From assembly GCA_016720145.1 (NCBI GenBank), contig JADJXV010000002.1:62001-126000 (forward strand): a stretch of DNA of 64,000 nucleotides, read 5' to 3'. The notes under the pieces were generated by a model. The model was not told where the DNA came from and did not search any database. It was given only the letters and a program-made list of their open reading frames with translations. Source of the DNA: Ignavibacteria bacterium (GTDB lineage: Bacteria; Bacteroidota; Ignavibacteria; Kapaibacteriales; UBA961). Made by a program: the position numbers and the translations under genes. Below are positions 25,464 through 36,317 of the stretch, in pieces. Position 1 is the stretch's first letter; the number at the start of each line of letters is the position of its first letter.

Positions 25464-28223
25464 ATGAAAAATATCTTTGCAATTTTCGCTGCAATTCTTG
25501 CATGCACTGCTCTCCTTCCTGCTCAGACTCTCCCTAATGCCGTATCTCCTCAAGACATAACATCATTATTAAAATCACCGACGAACGCCGGCACGGAGTT
25601 TTTCTTTTCGTTCCCACCTTGCTATGAGGAAGAATCAGCCGGCTATGAAAATAGCTGCCGCGTATTTGTGACGTCGCCTGTCAAACAGCTCATCACCGTC
25701 GAAGTGCCCGGTAAAAGTTGGAAAATGACCAAAGTTGCAATTGCTAATGATGCAATTGAGTTTGTAATCCCGACTGGAGTAGCTCAACCGTTCATCAAAA
25801 AAGGTTCATCAAGAGCACCTGCAGAACAAGTCTATAAAGGAGGCGCAATACACGTAGCCGCAAAGCATCCAATTATTTGCTATGGCGTGACACGCTATAA
25901 CTATACCAGTGATGGCTTCTTAGCTGTTCCTGTATCTTCTATGGGTACTGAATATATCGTAGCTGCATGGCCACAGTACACTGCAATCGGTTCCTATCAA
26001 TTAGTTGCATTGACTGCGATTTCTGCTGCGTATGATGAGACGGTAGTACAATTTACGATGGGTGGAAATAATGCATCCCAAACATCCGGTGGATTAAAGC
26101 CTGGAGAATCAACTACTTTTAATATGGACAAAGGGGATGTACTTTGTTTTGCGAGTGATGGTGATATCCAAGACGTATCCGGGAGTCGTATAAGGGCAAC
26201 AAAACCGATCGGCGTGACTTCGGGAAATCAATGCGCAAATGTTCCGGGAGGTGTGCCATGGTGCGATTATACATCTGAAATGGAACTTCCCACCTACTCG
26301 TGGGGTAAAGAGTATCATGTGACTCCGATTTTCGCTAGAAAAAAAAATTCATACATTCGAATCTTCGCCAAAGAACCCAACACGACGGTCTATCGGGATG
26401 GGATACAGTGGCTTACTCTCACCAAAACAAACGGTAAGATTGATACCGGCTATGTAGAGCGCCGCGCAGACACAGTCAATCCCCGAGCAATTGTTATCAC
26501 AGCCGACAAGCCCATTTATGTCGTGCAATACAACACAGGCCAAGCAGATGATAATGTATCGAGTGATCCATTTCAAATGGTACTAACACCATTCGAACAG
26601 TATCAGAAAGAGGTTGTATTTTGTACACCGGGTGCTAAAACGAGTAACAATAATTTCAAACTACATTATATCAATCTCGTCTATCAACTTACTGATAGTA
26701 ATAGTGTGCCGGATGATTTGGAATTTGCAGTGATTGTCAATGGAAAGTATGAATGGAAAAAAATAAGTACACGTTTTGGTGGTACGCCGGGAATGATATT
26801 TTCCGTTCCGATTAATGGGAATAAATATGCCTGCAAACAGATCACCTTGCCCGGTGATGGCGTTTATAGTATTCGTGCGAATTCTCCTATTGCAGCATAC
26901 TCTTATGGTTTTTCAAATTATGATTCTTATGGATTCCCGTCAAGCGTGGGGCTATCACAACGATTTCTCGAAGATACCCTTGCGCCGGTCGTAACGGGAA
27001 CGCAGAACTGTGATGGTTCTGTATTAGACGGAATGGTCAAAGACTATCTTGACACCACCATTGCACGTACGAATTTTGGCTTGATATATATGGACTTGAA
27101 TGCTGATTCAAGCTATAATTACACCTTTGAGTACGATAGAAATCACACCTTGGTCTCCGGTGAAACCCGTGAGACAGATTGGATGCTCACAGTGATTGAC
27201 TCCAGCAAAGTAGCCCGCGCTGTGCTGTGGTTCATCGATCGAAATGGTAATTATGCAACTTCTGTATATACCTATACTCCTACAAAACCTACACTAACGT
27301 CCAAAGATAATTCATACTTTGGATTGGTCAAGCCGGGTCAAGTCATATCCAATAAATTTACTTTTACCAATCAAACGCAGAATAATCTAACAATTACTAC
27401 ACTCAAACTCAAATCCGGGAACAATGGATTTTTGATTGAAAGTGTCTCACTTCCATTTATGATGAAACCTGGTGAATCACGGGAAATTACCATTAGATTC
27501 CAACAGTCCAAAGTTGGCATCTTCATAGATACATTAGGGTTAGGAGATTCATGCACAATGATCTATCCATTAGATATAATGGCAATGGTCTCAAGTCCTA
27601 TTCTTGATGTGATTGATCATGATTTTAATACACAGATTATTCAATCACAAACATCTTGGTTTGAGCTATTTGTAAAAAATATTGGAAAAGTTGATATTAT
27701 CCTCACTGGCGATGATCACATTACTGCTCTCCAAGCCTCGCCTGAGTTTAAAGCAGTAGATTGGAAAATTACATATCCTTTAAACCTACATCCCGGTGGC
27801 ACCATTTCATTTCAAGTCGATTATCTACCAACAAAAAAAGGTACTTCCACAGCGCGTATCACATTTAGCAGTGATGCCACAACGCTCGACAGCGTCTGCG
27901 TGCTCACCGGAACTGCCATCGATACTTCCACCGTCGGCGTTGAGGGGGAAATCAGCACCGCACCCTTTACTCTCAACGTCAGCCCGAATCCTATCGGGAC
28001 AAATGGCGGAGTAGTAGAATACACGATGCAATCGCATGGTTATGCTGAACTTACACTACATTCCTCTATCGGTGAGCACATAGTCTCGCTTGCGAAGTCG
28101 GAATATGATAAAGGAAGTTATCAGGTACGTATTCCAATTGAATTACTCAGCTCGGGCAGATATATCGTAAGGATGGTGGTGGGGAATTTTTCGGTTGAAA
28201 AGTCAGTCGTTATCGTGAAGTGA
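25464..28223 (+). CDS. Giant T9SS-secreted protein, IgGFc-binding-like, paralogue 2
   Basis: ATG at 25464 gives MKNIFAIFAAILACTALLPAQ, a good signal peptide; the longer frame from 25422 adds 14 residues that spoil it. The 919-residue product parallels paralogue 1 throughout: AGTEFFFSFPPCYEEE, YGVTRYNYTSDGFLAVP, CANVPGGVPWCDY, TPGAKTSNNNFK, the GDDHITAL segment in the Ig-like region and the T9SS type A sorting domain (LNVSPNPIG, ending VIVK). Conserved Cys residues in PPC and CANVP-WCDY may form disulfides outside the cell. It is transcribed in the same direction as its neighbours. Confidence 0.85.
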   Translation: MKNIFAIFAAILACTALLPAQTLPNAVSPQDITSLLKSPTNAGTEFFFSFPPCYEEESAGYENSCRVFVTSPVKQLITVEVPGKSWKMTKVAIANDAIEFVIPTGVAQPFIKKGSSRAPAEQVYKGGAIHVAAKHPIICYGVTRYNYTSDGFLAVPVSSMGTEYIVAAWPQYTAIGSYQLVALTAISAAYDETVVQFTMGGNNASQTSGGLKPGESTTFNMDKGDVLCFASDGDIQDVSGSRIRATKPIGVTSGNQCANVPGGVPWCDYTSEMELPTYSWGKEYHVTPIFARKKNSYIRIFAKEPNTTVYRDGIQWLTLTKTNGKIDTGYVERRADTVNPRAIVITADKPIYVVQYNTGQADDNVSSDPFQMVLTPFEQYQKEVVFCTPGAKTSNNNFKLHYINLVYQLTDSNSVPDDLEFAVIVNGKYEWKKISTRFGGTPGMIFSVPINGNKYACKQITLPGDGVYSIRANSPIAAYSYGFSNYDSYGFPSSVGLSQRFLEDTLAPVVTGTQNCDGSVLDGMVKDYLDTTIARTNFGLIYMDLNADSSYNYTFEYDRNHTLVSGETRETDWMLTVIDSSKVARAVLWFIDRNGNYATSVYTYTPTKPTLTSKDNSYFGLVKPGQVISNKFTFTNQTQNNLTITTLKLKSGNNGFLIESVSLPFMMKPGESREITIRFQQSKVGIFIDTLGLGDSCTMIYPLDIMAMVSSPILDVIDHDFNTQIIQSQTSWFELFVKNIGKVDIILTGDDHITALQASPEFKAVDWKITYPLNLHPGGTISFQVDYLPTKKGTSTARITFSSDATTLDSVCVLTGTAIDTSTVGVEGEISTAPFTLNVSPNPIGTNGGVVEYTMQSHGYAELTLHSSIGEHIVSLAKSEYDKGSYQVRIPIELLSSGRYIVRMVVGNFSVEKSVVIVK

Positions 28224-28281
28224 CAGTGTAATTAACTATATGAATTTTATAATTTTTCATCAAATTACAAAGGCAGAAGCT

Positions 28282-31023
28282 ATGAAACAGTTCCTTACCT
28301 CCTGTGCCGTTTTTTTACTCCTCAGTATGTGCTCCAACGCGCAATCTCCTACAGCTCTCGACGGCACAAGTACCAAGCCGTCGAATGCCGGTACGGAGTT
28401 TTATTTTTCGTTTCCGCCGTGCATAGAGCCTGAGTCAACCGGGATCAATACTCGCTGCTGTGTGTATGTTACATCGAGCGTAGCGCAATCGATTACTATT
28501 GAAGTGCCGCGTTCAAACTGGCAGGTAACAAAGTTAGCTCAACCGAATGAAGTAGTCGAGTTTATAATTTCCCCCGCAGTAGCTCAACCATTCTTGATGA
28601 AAGGTTCGCTTCCTGCACCTGCCGAAGCGGTCTATCAGGGAGCTGCTGTCCACCTCAAATCGCAATCTCCCGTAGTCGTTAACGCCGTCACTCGGTACGG
28701 TACACAAAGTGATGGTTTTTTGGTCTTGCCTGTCGGCTCGCTCGGTCTTGAGTATGTTGTTTCATCATGGCCGCAGTTCGGCGCAGGGAGTAGTTACAAT
28801 TTAGTCAGCGAGACTACCATTACTGCTGTGTATAACGAAACAGTTGTACAATTTGAAATGGGGGGTAATAATGCATCGGTTACGTCAGGCGGGTTAAAGC
28901 CGGGACAGATGGCTACCTTTACGATGAACAAAGGAGATGTGCTCTGCTTTGCAAGTAATGGTGATATTCAGGATTTATCCGGTAGCTATATCAAGGCAAC
29001 AAAGCCTGTAAGTGTGGTATCCGGCAACCAATGCGCCAATGTACCCAGTGGCACTCCAAATTGTGACTATCTTTCTGAAATGGAATTGCCTATCAACACC
29101 TGGGGGAAAGAATATCATATCACTCCAATAGATGGCAGGAAGAAAAATTCCTACGTTCGAATCTATGCCAAGGAAAAGAACACAATTGTCTATCGTGACG
29201 GGCAGCAGTGGCTGGTCTTAACTCGTGCTACCCGTAAATACGATGACGCCTACCAAGAGCGCCGCGTCTTTGACGGTGCTCCAAAGTGTGTCGTAATTTC
29301 AGCGGATAAGCCCATTTATGTAGTCCAATATAATACAGGTCTGGAAGATGATAATGTAAGCAGCGCACCATTTCAAATGGCGCTCACACCGGTCGAACAG
29401 TATCAGCATGAGATTATGTTTTCAACGCCGGGAACACCCAAAGGTACGGACAATTACAAGACACATTATATGAATCTGGTCTATAAGCTCGGTCCAAGTG
29501 GTAATATACCGGATGACTTGGAATTCGCCGTAGTGGTTCATGGAAAATTTGAATGGAAAAAGTTATCGGTTCGCTTTGGTTCTACTCCCGGCTGCGTTTT
29601 TACTATGCCGGTCAATGGTGCATCTTACGCAACCAAACAGCTCACTCTCCCCGGTGACGGCGTCTTTCGCATTCGCTCGAAATCTCCGCTTGCCGGATAT
29701 CTTTATGGTACTGCGAGTAATACTGCATATGGTTTCCCGGCAAGTGTCGCGCTCAATAATCTTGAACAAAAGGATTCCATTCATCCTCGAGTGACATTCA
29801 CCAAAAATTGTGACGGTTCGGTAAAGGACGGCACTGTGAAAGATTATCCGGACGACAATGCAGTGCGAGTGAATTTTGGGTTGATTTATATGGACGTAAA
29901 TCCTGATTCAAGCTATAATTACACCTTCGAATATGATAAAAATCACACCTTTGTCTCCGGCGACACCCGCGAGACAGACTGGACGCTGAACGTGATCGAC
30001 GGACGAAAAAAAGCGAGAGCCCGCTTGTGGTTTATTGATAAAAATAGCAATGATACGACTATTATGCTAGAGTATGAACCCACACTCAATGTCTTTCCTT
30101 CCGACACGCTCGATTTTGGTATTCTCAAGAAAGGACAAATAGTTACCAAGACATTTACTATTCGTAATCCGACGGATAAGGCAGCACAGATTACTAGATT
30201 CGAACTCCGATCGGATACAGTGGGTTTTAAGATGACGCCGACAGCACTGCCCTTTACTTTGCCGGAAAATTCCACTAAAGAAATTACAATCACCTTCACT
30301 GCCACTTCAAACGGCGTCTTCATAGACCGTATCGGTATCGGAGATCAATGTCAATTCACCTACAGGCCGGTGCTCAAGGCAGAAGTCGTATCACCTCAAA
30401 TCTTTGTTCACGACTTGGATTTTGGTAAACAGCTTCTCAACGGGAACTATTCAGGAAGTTTTATGATTGTCAATACAGGCAAAGTAATAACCGAAATTTA
30501 TGGAGATGATCACATCAAAACATTAAATGCAACACCTGAATTTAAAACTGACGCCTGGATAAATGCCTATCCTATATTGATTTCTCCCGGGCAGGCACTA
30601 CAATTCAGAATTGATTATTCACCCAAAGTTCGTCGGAAAATTCAAGCGAGCATCACCTTCTCGTCGGATGCAGACGGCACCGACAGTGTAGCAATTCTAA
30701 ACGCGCATGGTGACACAACAGTAGTCGGCGTAGATGATGGTGGGGAGCAGTCATCTGCATCAAAAATCACTCTTAATGTCAGCCCCAATCCTATCGGAGC
30801 AAGCGGAGGAGTGGCAGAATATACGATGCAAGCACATGGACATGCTGAGCTTACGCTCCTCTCTTCCACAGGCGAACATGTCGCAACTCTTGCAAAGTCC
30901 ACGTTAGATGCGGGAACATATCAGGCGCGTATTCCCGTTGAATCACTCAGCTCGGGCAGCTATATTGTTCGGATGGTGGTGGGGAATTTCTCGCTTGAAA
31001 AAGCGGTGGTAATTGTGAAGTAA
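28282..31023 (+). CDS. Giant T9SS-secreted protein, IgGFc-binding-like, paralogue 3
   Basis: The ATG at 28282 yields a signal peptide (MKQFLTSCAVFLLLSMCSNAQ); the frame from 28240 is longer without merit. The 913-residue protein shares the same order of domains. It diverges more than copies 1 and 2: PPCIEPES in place of PPCYEEES, GTQSDGFLVLP, and ANTAYGFPAS in the central region. It ends with the sorting domain (LNVSPNPIGASGG, STGEHVATLAK, ending VIVK). There is a 58-base gap from copy 2. Confidence 0.85.
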   Translation: MKQFLTSCAVFLLLSMCSNAQSPTALDGTSTKPSNAGTEFYFSFPPCIEPESTGINTRCCVYVTSSVAQSITIEVPRSNWQVTKLAQPNEVVEFIISPAVAQPFLMKGSLPAPAEAVYQGAAVHLKSQSPVVVNAVTRYGTQSDGFLVLPVGSLGLEYVVSSWPQFGAGSSYNLVSETTITAVYNETVVQFEMGGNNASVTSGGLKPGQMATFTMNKGDVLCFASNGDIQDLSGSYIKATKPVSVVSGNQCANVPSGTPNCDYLSEMELPINTWGKEYHITPIDGRKKNSYVRIYAKEKNTIVYRDGQQWLVLTRATRKYDDAYQERRVFDGAPKCVVISADKPIYVVQYNTGLEDDNVSSAPFQMALTPVEQYQHEIMFSTPGTPKGTDNYKTHYMNLVYKLGPSGNIPDDLEFAVVVHGKFEWKKLSVRFGSTPGCVFTMPVNGASYATKQLTLPGDGVFRIRSKSPLAGYLYGTASNTAYGFPASVALNNLEQKDSIHPRVTFTKNCDGSVKDGTVKDYPDDNAVRVNFGLIYMDVNPDSSYNYTFEYDKNHTFVSGDTRETDWTLNVIDGRKKARARLWFIDKNSNDTTIMLEYEPTLNVFPSDTLDFGILKKGQIVTKTFTIRNPTDKAAQITRFELRSDTVGFKMTPTALPFTLPENSTKEITITFTATSNGVFIDRIGIGDQCQFTYRPVLKAEVVSPQIFVHDLDFGKQLLNGNYSGSFMIVNTGKVITEIYGDDHIKTLNATPEFKTDAWINAYPILISPGQALQFRIDYSPKVRRKIQASITFSSDADGTDSVAILNAHGDTTVVGVDDGGEQSSASKITLNVSPNPIGASGGVAEYTMQAHGHAELTLLSSTGEHVATLAKSTLDAGTYQARIPVESLSSGSYIVRMVVGNFSLEKAVVIVK

Positions 31024-31078
31024 AATCTTAATAATTATTCTATAAATCATATATTTATTTAATTTCACCCTAAGTAGT

Positions 31079-33257
31079 ATGAAATATTTATTGTCAATCT
31101 TTTTTAGCATTTTTTGCTTTAGTAGCTAACACATCTTCGCAGACGCTTGCGAAGGTACATTCTGTAGAGGATTTGCCGACATTTCTCACCTCCACAACAA
31201 ATGCAGGTACTGAGTTTTATTTTTCATTCCCGCCTTGTGTAGAAGAAGAGTCAAATTCATCGAATAGCTGCCGGGTATTTGTTGCTTCAAACGTGAAGCA
31301 GCTCGTTACGGTTCGAATCGACGGTAAAAGCTGGCTCATGACCAAAGTGGTAATACCAAATGAAGTTGTTGAGTTTGTTATTCCCTACACTCTGGCACAA
31401 CCGTTTATGAGGAGAGCTACTGCCAAAATTCCTGAGGAAAAAATCTACACTGGTGGAGCTGTTCGTGTTTCTGCTCAGGCACCTATTATTGTTTATGGTG
31501 TCACACGCTATACCTACTCCGGAGATGGCTTTTTAGTTCTGCCGGTCAGCGCTCTTGGCACCGACTATATTGTTGCTTCGTATCCTCCTACAGGAACGAG
31601 TAATTCTATTCAAAAATTATCTTCGGAGACCACTATTTCTGCCGCATATGATTCTACGGTGGTGAGATTTAAGATGGGGGGATCGGCTACTTCGATGACA
31701 TCCGGTGGACTACTTTCGGGACATGATACTGTTTTTATAATGAACAAAGGCGATGTACTGTGTTTTGCAGGCAATGGATATTTGCATGATCTTTCCGGTA
31801 GTAGAATTACCTCTTCACTGCCTGTGGCTGTCGTCTCCGGTACACAGTGTGCGAATGTTCCGATTGATATGCCATGGTGTGATTATCTGTCGGAGATGGA
31901 ATTACCCACTTATTCCTGGGGCAAGGAATATCATGTGACTCCAATTCTGGGCAGGAAGAAGAATTCTTTGATTCGAATATTTGCCAAAGAACCTAATACC
32001 ACGGTATATAGGGACGGCGTTCCTTGGTTGTATCTACCTAATTCATCAGGCGTTATTGATGACGGCTATGCCGATAGACGTGTTGACGATAGTGTACCCC
32101 GACCGGTCGTCATCACAGCAGACCTACCAATTTATGTTGTCGAATATAATAGTGGTCAAGGAGAAGACAATATAGTAAGTGACCCTTTTCAAATGGTACT
32201 GACTCCGTTTGAACAGTATCAAAAAGAAATAGTATTTGCCACTCCGGGTACCAAGACCTCATCATTTAATTACACATCTCACTACGTCAATCTAATTTAT
32301 GAGCTTGGAAGTGCTACTACTATGCCAGACGATGTGGAATTTGCTACAGTCGTTAAGGGTAAATTTGAATGGAATAAGGTGAGTGTTCGCTTTGGTTCTA
32401 CACCGGGGATGATTTTCTCCATACCTGTTAATGGGAAGATTTACGCCTGCAAGCAGCTTACTTTGCCGGGCGAAGGGGTGTACAGTATTCGAGCGAATTC
32501 ACCGATTGCAGCCTACATGTATGGCTTTACCGCGTATGAATCGTACGGTTTTCCGGCGGGTGTGCGATTATACAACAACTTAGTAAAAGATACAGTTGCG
32601 CCTATTGTTACCTGGACACAAGATTGCGACGGCTCAGTACGGAACGGACGAGTGATAGATTACCCCGAGAGTACTACAATGCGAACTAATTTAGGAGCAC
32701 TCTATATGGACTCCCCTATGGATTCGAGCTATAATTACAGCTTTACATACGGTAGGAACCAACAATTTATCGCAGGTGAGTCCCGAGAAACCGACTGGTC
32801 GCTCACAGTGATTGACCCATGGAAAAAAGCCCGCGCAATTCTTAGGTTTATCGATAGAAATGGGAATGCTTCAACGAACGATATTACCTATACTCCACAA
32901 AAAATCACCCTTTCGCCGGCAGATTTTTTGGACTTTGGTGTGATCAAGAGTGGACAATCGGTTGCGAAAAAATTCACGTTAACCAATGAAACACCAAATG
33001 ATGCGGTGATTACAAAATTAGAATTATTGTCCGAAACGGTAGGATTTTTGATTGACAATACACAGCTACCTTTTACCCTCCGCTCGGGTGAATCTCAGAA
33101 ATCACCATCACTTTTATCCAATCGAAAGTTGGGATTTATACCACTCAAGTTGGACTGGGCGATAGCTGTAAATTTGGCTATCCAATTCATTGTACAGCAG
33201 AAGTCGTTAGCCCCATTCTCGAAGTCAATGATTATAATTTCTCGCTTCGTCCTATGA
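31079..33257 (+). pseudogene. Paralogue 4 of the IgGFc-binding-like family, 5' part, broken near start and end
   Basis: ATG 31079 opens MKYLLSIFFSIF, a signal peptide that stops after 16 codons; shortening either T6 run (31100-31105 or 31110-31115) by one base joins it to the main frame (ANTSSQTLAKVHSVEDLPTFLTS). The main frame runs from AGTEFYFSFPPCVEEES through the IgGFc-binding-like half to SGESQ near 33098. There it goes out of frame (a base missing near CAG 33096-33098) and ends at 33257. Without the first repair, translation could begin only at TTG 31173, with no signal peptide. It is either a decaying copy or a victim of two sequencing indels. Confidence 0.75.
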
Positions 33258-33847
33258 AATCTCGCACATCCTGGACAGAGCTCCATCTCAAAAACACCGG
33301 ACGAGTCCCACTGGTGATCACCGGCGATGATCACTCCACTTCTCTCAAAGCTACTCCGGAATTTCAGCCGGTGAATTGGAATCATACCTATCCTCTCACG
33401 TTGCAACCGGGAGGAAACATTGCATTACAAGTGGACTATGTGCCAATGAAGAAAGGAATTACGACGGCGAGAATTACATTTAGCAGTGATGCCACAACCT
33501 TTGACAGTGTCTGTGTTTTGAACGGTACCGGTATCGACTCGATTACTATTGGCGTTGAAGAAGATCAGGTGCCTTCTTCTCATTCTCGTTTTACCCTCAA
33601 CGTCAGCCCGAATCCTATCAATAAGGTCGGAGGTGTCGTGGAGTACACAATGCAAGAGAATGGTTTTGCTGAGCTTACGCTGATTTCTTCCACCGGCGAG
33701 CGAGTGGCAACACTTGTAAAGTCAGAGTTTGATGCAGGGAAATATCAGGTGCATATTCCAATTGAAACACTCAGTTCGGGCAGCTATATCGTGCGGATGG
33801 TCGTAGGTAATTATTCGATTGAAAGAGCAGTTGTGATTGTAAAGTAG
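33254..33847 (+). pseudogene. Paralogue 4, 3' part with T9SS sorting domain
   Basis: This frame is the continuation of paralogue 4. Read upstream past its nominal ATG (33254), it gives EITITFIQSKVGIY and GLGDSCKFGYPIHC, matching paralogue 2 (EITIRFQQSKVGIF, GLGDSC). So the true junction is about 33097, not 33254. The part contains the Ig-like GDDHSTSLKATPEF segment and the sorting domain (LNVSPNPINKVGG, STGERVATLVK, SGSYIVRM, ending VIVK). It converges on the ftsW-like gene with 21 bases between stops. Confidence 0.75.
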
Positions 33848-33868
33848 AAGAGTTTTTAGTGCGGGCGT

Positions 33869-34981
33869 TTATTTCCTCGGATATACACCCGCCTGCGCTG
33901 AAATATTGAGGAGCATACCTACGGCAGCTGCCGAAAATAACACTGATGTACCGCCATAACTGATAAATGGCATTGGTAGTCCGGTAGTAGGGAGTACGCC
34001 GCAATTCACGCCGGCATTCACAAATGCATAGATGGCAAGAGTGACCGTGATACCGACAGCGAGGAGACGTCCGAAATCATCCGGCGCGTTTTTCGCAACA
34101 TTAATACCACGCCAAAGGATAATGCAGAAAGCCGCGAGAATAAAAAATGCACCGATAAAACCGTATTCCTCACCGACAACCGAAAAGATAAAATCGCCGT
34201 AACTTTCCGGCAAGAAGAAATCCCGTTGCAGACTTTGTCCCGGTCCCACGCCGAAAATCCCGCCACTTCCAAATGCTATAATTGCCTGCTGTAATTGATA
34301 ATTAACAACCTCAGAATCTGTACCTGACCCGTAACCTGTAAAAGCAAGAATTCGTTTTAATCGATACGGCGCAGACACTGCATAAATCGATGCGATAATG
34401 AGTCCACCAAATGCAATGCCACCGAGTTTTTTGAGCGGCGCATTTCCTATGAACATAATAACCGCCGCTATAAAAAATACCACTGATGCTGTCGATAGGT
34501 TTGGCTGTGCAGCAATTAATCCACAGGTAATTAATGTCCACAACAAAAGAGGCAGAAGTCCGGTTTTGAAGTCGTTCAAGTGCTCTTTCACTGCAACAGT
34601 CATCGCTGAAATATGGAGCACGAGCGCGTATTTCACAAATTCAGACGGCTGAAAATTTATAAAACCGAAGTGAATCCACCGCGCTGCGCCTTTGACTTTC
34701 GCTCCGGTAAATAGTACATAGACAAGAAATATAAGTGCAAGAATTAGTATCGGTTTGGTGAATTTTTCGAAAATATGATAATCAATTCGTGAGAAAACAA
34801 CGATAGCCGCAAGACCAAGTAATACTCTAATAGCATGATTCCAAAAGAGTTTTTCACTTGAACCGAATTTTGCCGCCGCAAAAGACGAGCTCGCACTATA
34901 GACAAATGCCACGCTAAAAAGCATCAGTCCCACGACCGAAAGAAGTATATACCAATCAATATGTCCGGATGTTTTTGCCAT
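33869..34981 (-). CDS. ftsW: SEDS-family peptidoglycan polymerase, FtsW-like
   Basis: From ATG 34981 (MAKTSGHIDWYILL) the 370-residue protein has about ten transmembrane helices and SEDS motifs: GAARWIHFGFINFQPSEFVKYALV and PTTGLPMPFISYGGTSVLFS. SEDS proteins polymerise glycan strands from lipid II, FtsW at the septum and RodA along the side wall. The sequence INFQPSEFVK favours FtsW, but the gene is not in a mur/fts cluster, so RodA remains possible. The longer frame to 35119 adds 46 residues of no family resemblance. It lies alone, facing the paralogue array. Confidence 0.83.
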   Translation of the reverse strand: MAKTSGHIDWYILLSVVGLMLFSVAFVYSASSSFAAAKFGSSEKLFWNHAIRVLLGLAAIVVFSRIDYHIFEKFTKPILILALIFLVYVLFTGAKVKGAARWIHFGFINFQPSEFVKYALVLHISAMTVAVKEHLNDFKTGLLPLLLWTLITCGLIAAQPNLSTASVVFFIAAVIMFIGNAPLKKLGGIAFGGLIIASIYAVSAPYRLKRILAFTGYGSGTDSEVVNYQLQQAIIAFGSGGIFGVGPGQSLQRDFFLPESYGDFIFSVVGEEYGFIGAFFILAAFCIILWRGINVAKNAPDDFGRLLAVGITVTLAIYAFVNAGVNCGVLPTTGLPMPFISYGGTSVLFSAAAVGMLLNISAQAGVYPRK

Positions 34982-35120
34982 GGAATAATACTGTAGCAAT
35001 GAATGGAAATTTTTGCGCAAAACTACGCGTTTTTCGGTGAGTAGGATATGGTGTATTTCGTTAAAATTCGAATAATAAAATGTATTTGTTGGTATCCCAT
35101 TTTGAGAGAAGTATGTCATC

Positions 35121-35160
35121 TAATAATAAATGCCCTGTAAGTCACACAACTTACAGAGCA
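35121..35160 (-). terminator. Probable terminator after the DUF1569 gene
   Basis: TGCCCTGTAAGT and ACTTACAGAGCA pair at 11 of 12 positions; on the minus strand the hairpin is followed by TTTATTATTA. Confidence 0.5.
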
Positions 35161-35195
35161 TTCTATAAAATATCTTCCATCCTATACTCTATTAT

Positions 35196-35660
35196 TTACA
35201 GCCCAAACGATCGTAAATGATGGTCAATATGCTTCCACATCAAATACCCATTTTCCTCTCGAGATAATTTTCCTAAGCCGCCGTGCGGACCGAACTGATA
35301 CGTACTATCGACGGCCGCAAACCCGGACAATATATCGAGTAAAGCTTGCTTGTCATTGTCGAACGTCGTTGGTTTGGTACCGTTGCCTCCTTTGCCTTGC
35401 TTATACATCTTCAAAGTAGGAGAATTTATCTTAAATGGCTTTTGAGAGAGAATTACCTTTTTGGCAATTGGTCGCAAAAACGCAGGAATGACTGGCTTCG
35501 TATCTCGTATTTTCATTACATCCCGAAAAGGATCGGTAAGATGACACACCATTTCGCCGGCTGTCATTTTACCCCAATTATTTTGTGAATCAGCAGATAA
35601 GTTGTTGATCCTGCTTACGATATGATCGTAATCGTTTTTGTTGTAGAGAGAGTTTGTCAT
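35196..35660 (-). CDS. DUF1569 / DinB-like protein
   Basis: The 154-residue cytoplasmic protein has an N-terminal helix with NNWGKMTAGEMVCHLTDPFRDV and a C-terminal WKHIDHHLRSFGL. The first His of MVCHL and the HIDHH cluster sit where DinB-fold proteins place metal ligands. DUF1569 proteins share this four-helix fold; their function is unknown, with thiol-dependent metalloenzymes as relatives. ATG 35660 is chosen because the upstream 11 residues of the longer frame are hydrophobic and untypical. It stands alone. Confidence 0.75.
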   Translation of the reverse strand: MTNSLYNKNDYDHIVSRINNLSADSQNNWGKMTAGEMVCHLTDPFRDVMKIRDTKPVIPAFLRPIAKKVILSQKPFKINSPTLKMYKQGKGGNGTKPTTFDNDKQALLDILSGFAAVDSTYQFGPHGGLGKLSREENGYLMWKHIDHHLRSFGL

Positions 35661-35766
35661 AGAAGTATGTAATAATGATAACACAAAAAACAACTGTATT
35701 CAGAATTTTATGAATGTTAAATGTATGATTACTGCTTTTGAACAGAATTGAAAATCAGTACGTTTT

Positions 35767-36225
35767 CTATGGAATAAGCACTTCCATACCATATTCTGCA
35801 AAAATTCCTGCAACTACTCTTAAATCCGGTTCACCGACAGGCAATGCACCGAGTTTGTTAAAAAATTCTTCAAAATTCCCGCCCGGAACGACAGTCCACA
35901 AAGTACGTCCTGCCTTGCTACCGATATTTTGAAACGCATGGGGAATGTGTTTTGGGAAGTATATATGTGCTCCAGTTTTGGCTACGAATTGCTGATCGCC
36001 AAGCATAATACCATATTCTCCTTCTATCACATAAATAGTTTCGTCCTCGCGGTCGTGGACATGCGGAGGAATTCCGAGTCCCGGAGGTGTGACTACTTCG
36101 AACACATAATGATGTCCGTCAGATTCATGTTTTGAGAGCTTGACTGTGACCGAATGTCCTAAGATATTCAGTTTTTTTCCTTCTTCGGCAGCTACTACTG
36201 TAGCAATTGATTGTGTAGTTTTCAT
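35767..36225 (-). CDS. Cupin-domain protein (quercetinase-like)
   Basis: The 152-residue protein has the two cupin motifs: PPHVHDREDETIYVIEGEYGIMLG (H, H, E ligands, about residues 53-76) and FPKHIPHAFQNIG (third His). It is a single-domain Cupin_2 protein similar to small quercetin dioxygenase-like and epimerase-like cupins. Substrate unknown. It shares an upstream region with a Crp/Fnr-type regulator gene (92 bases away, same strand), which may control it. Cytoplasmic, as there is no signal peptide. Confidence 0.8.
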   Translation of the reverse strand: MKTTQSIATVVAAEEGKKLNILGHSVTVKLSKHESDGHHYVFEVVTPPGLGIPPHVHDREDETIYVIEGEYGIMLGDQQFVAKTGAHIYFPKHIPHAFQNIGSKAGRTLWTVVPGGNFEEFFNKLGALPVGEPDLRVVAGIFAEYGMEVLIP

Positions 36226-36317
36226 AGCGTTGTACCCTAATAATTAGAACAATAATTTAATTACGGTACAAAATTACGGGAGCCGACTGCTACTTTTCGT
36301 TCACATAAGTTAACTAA

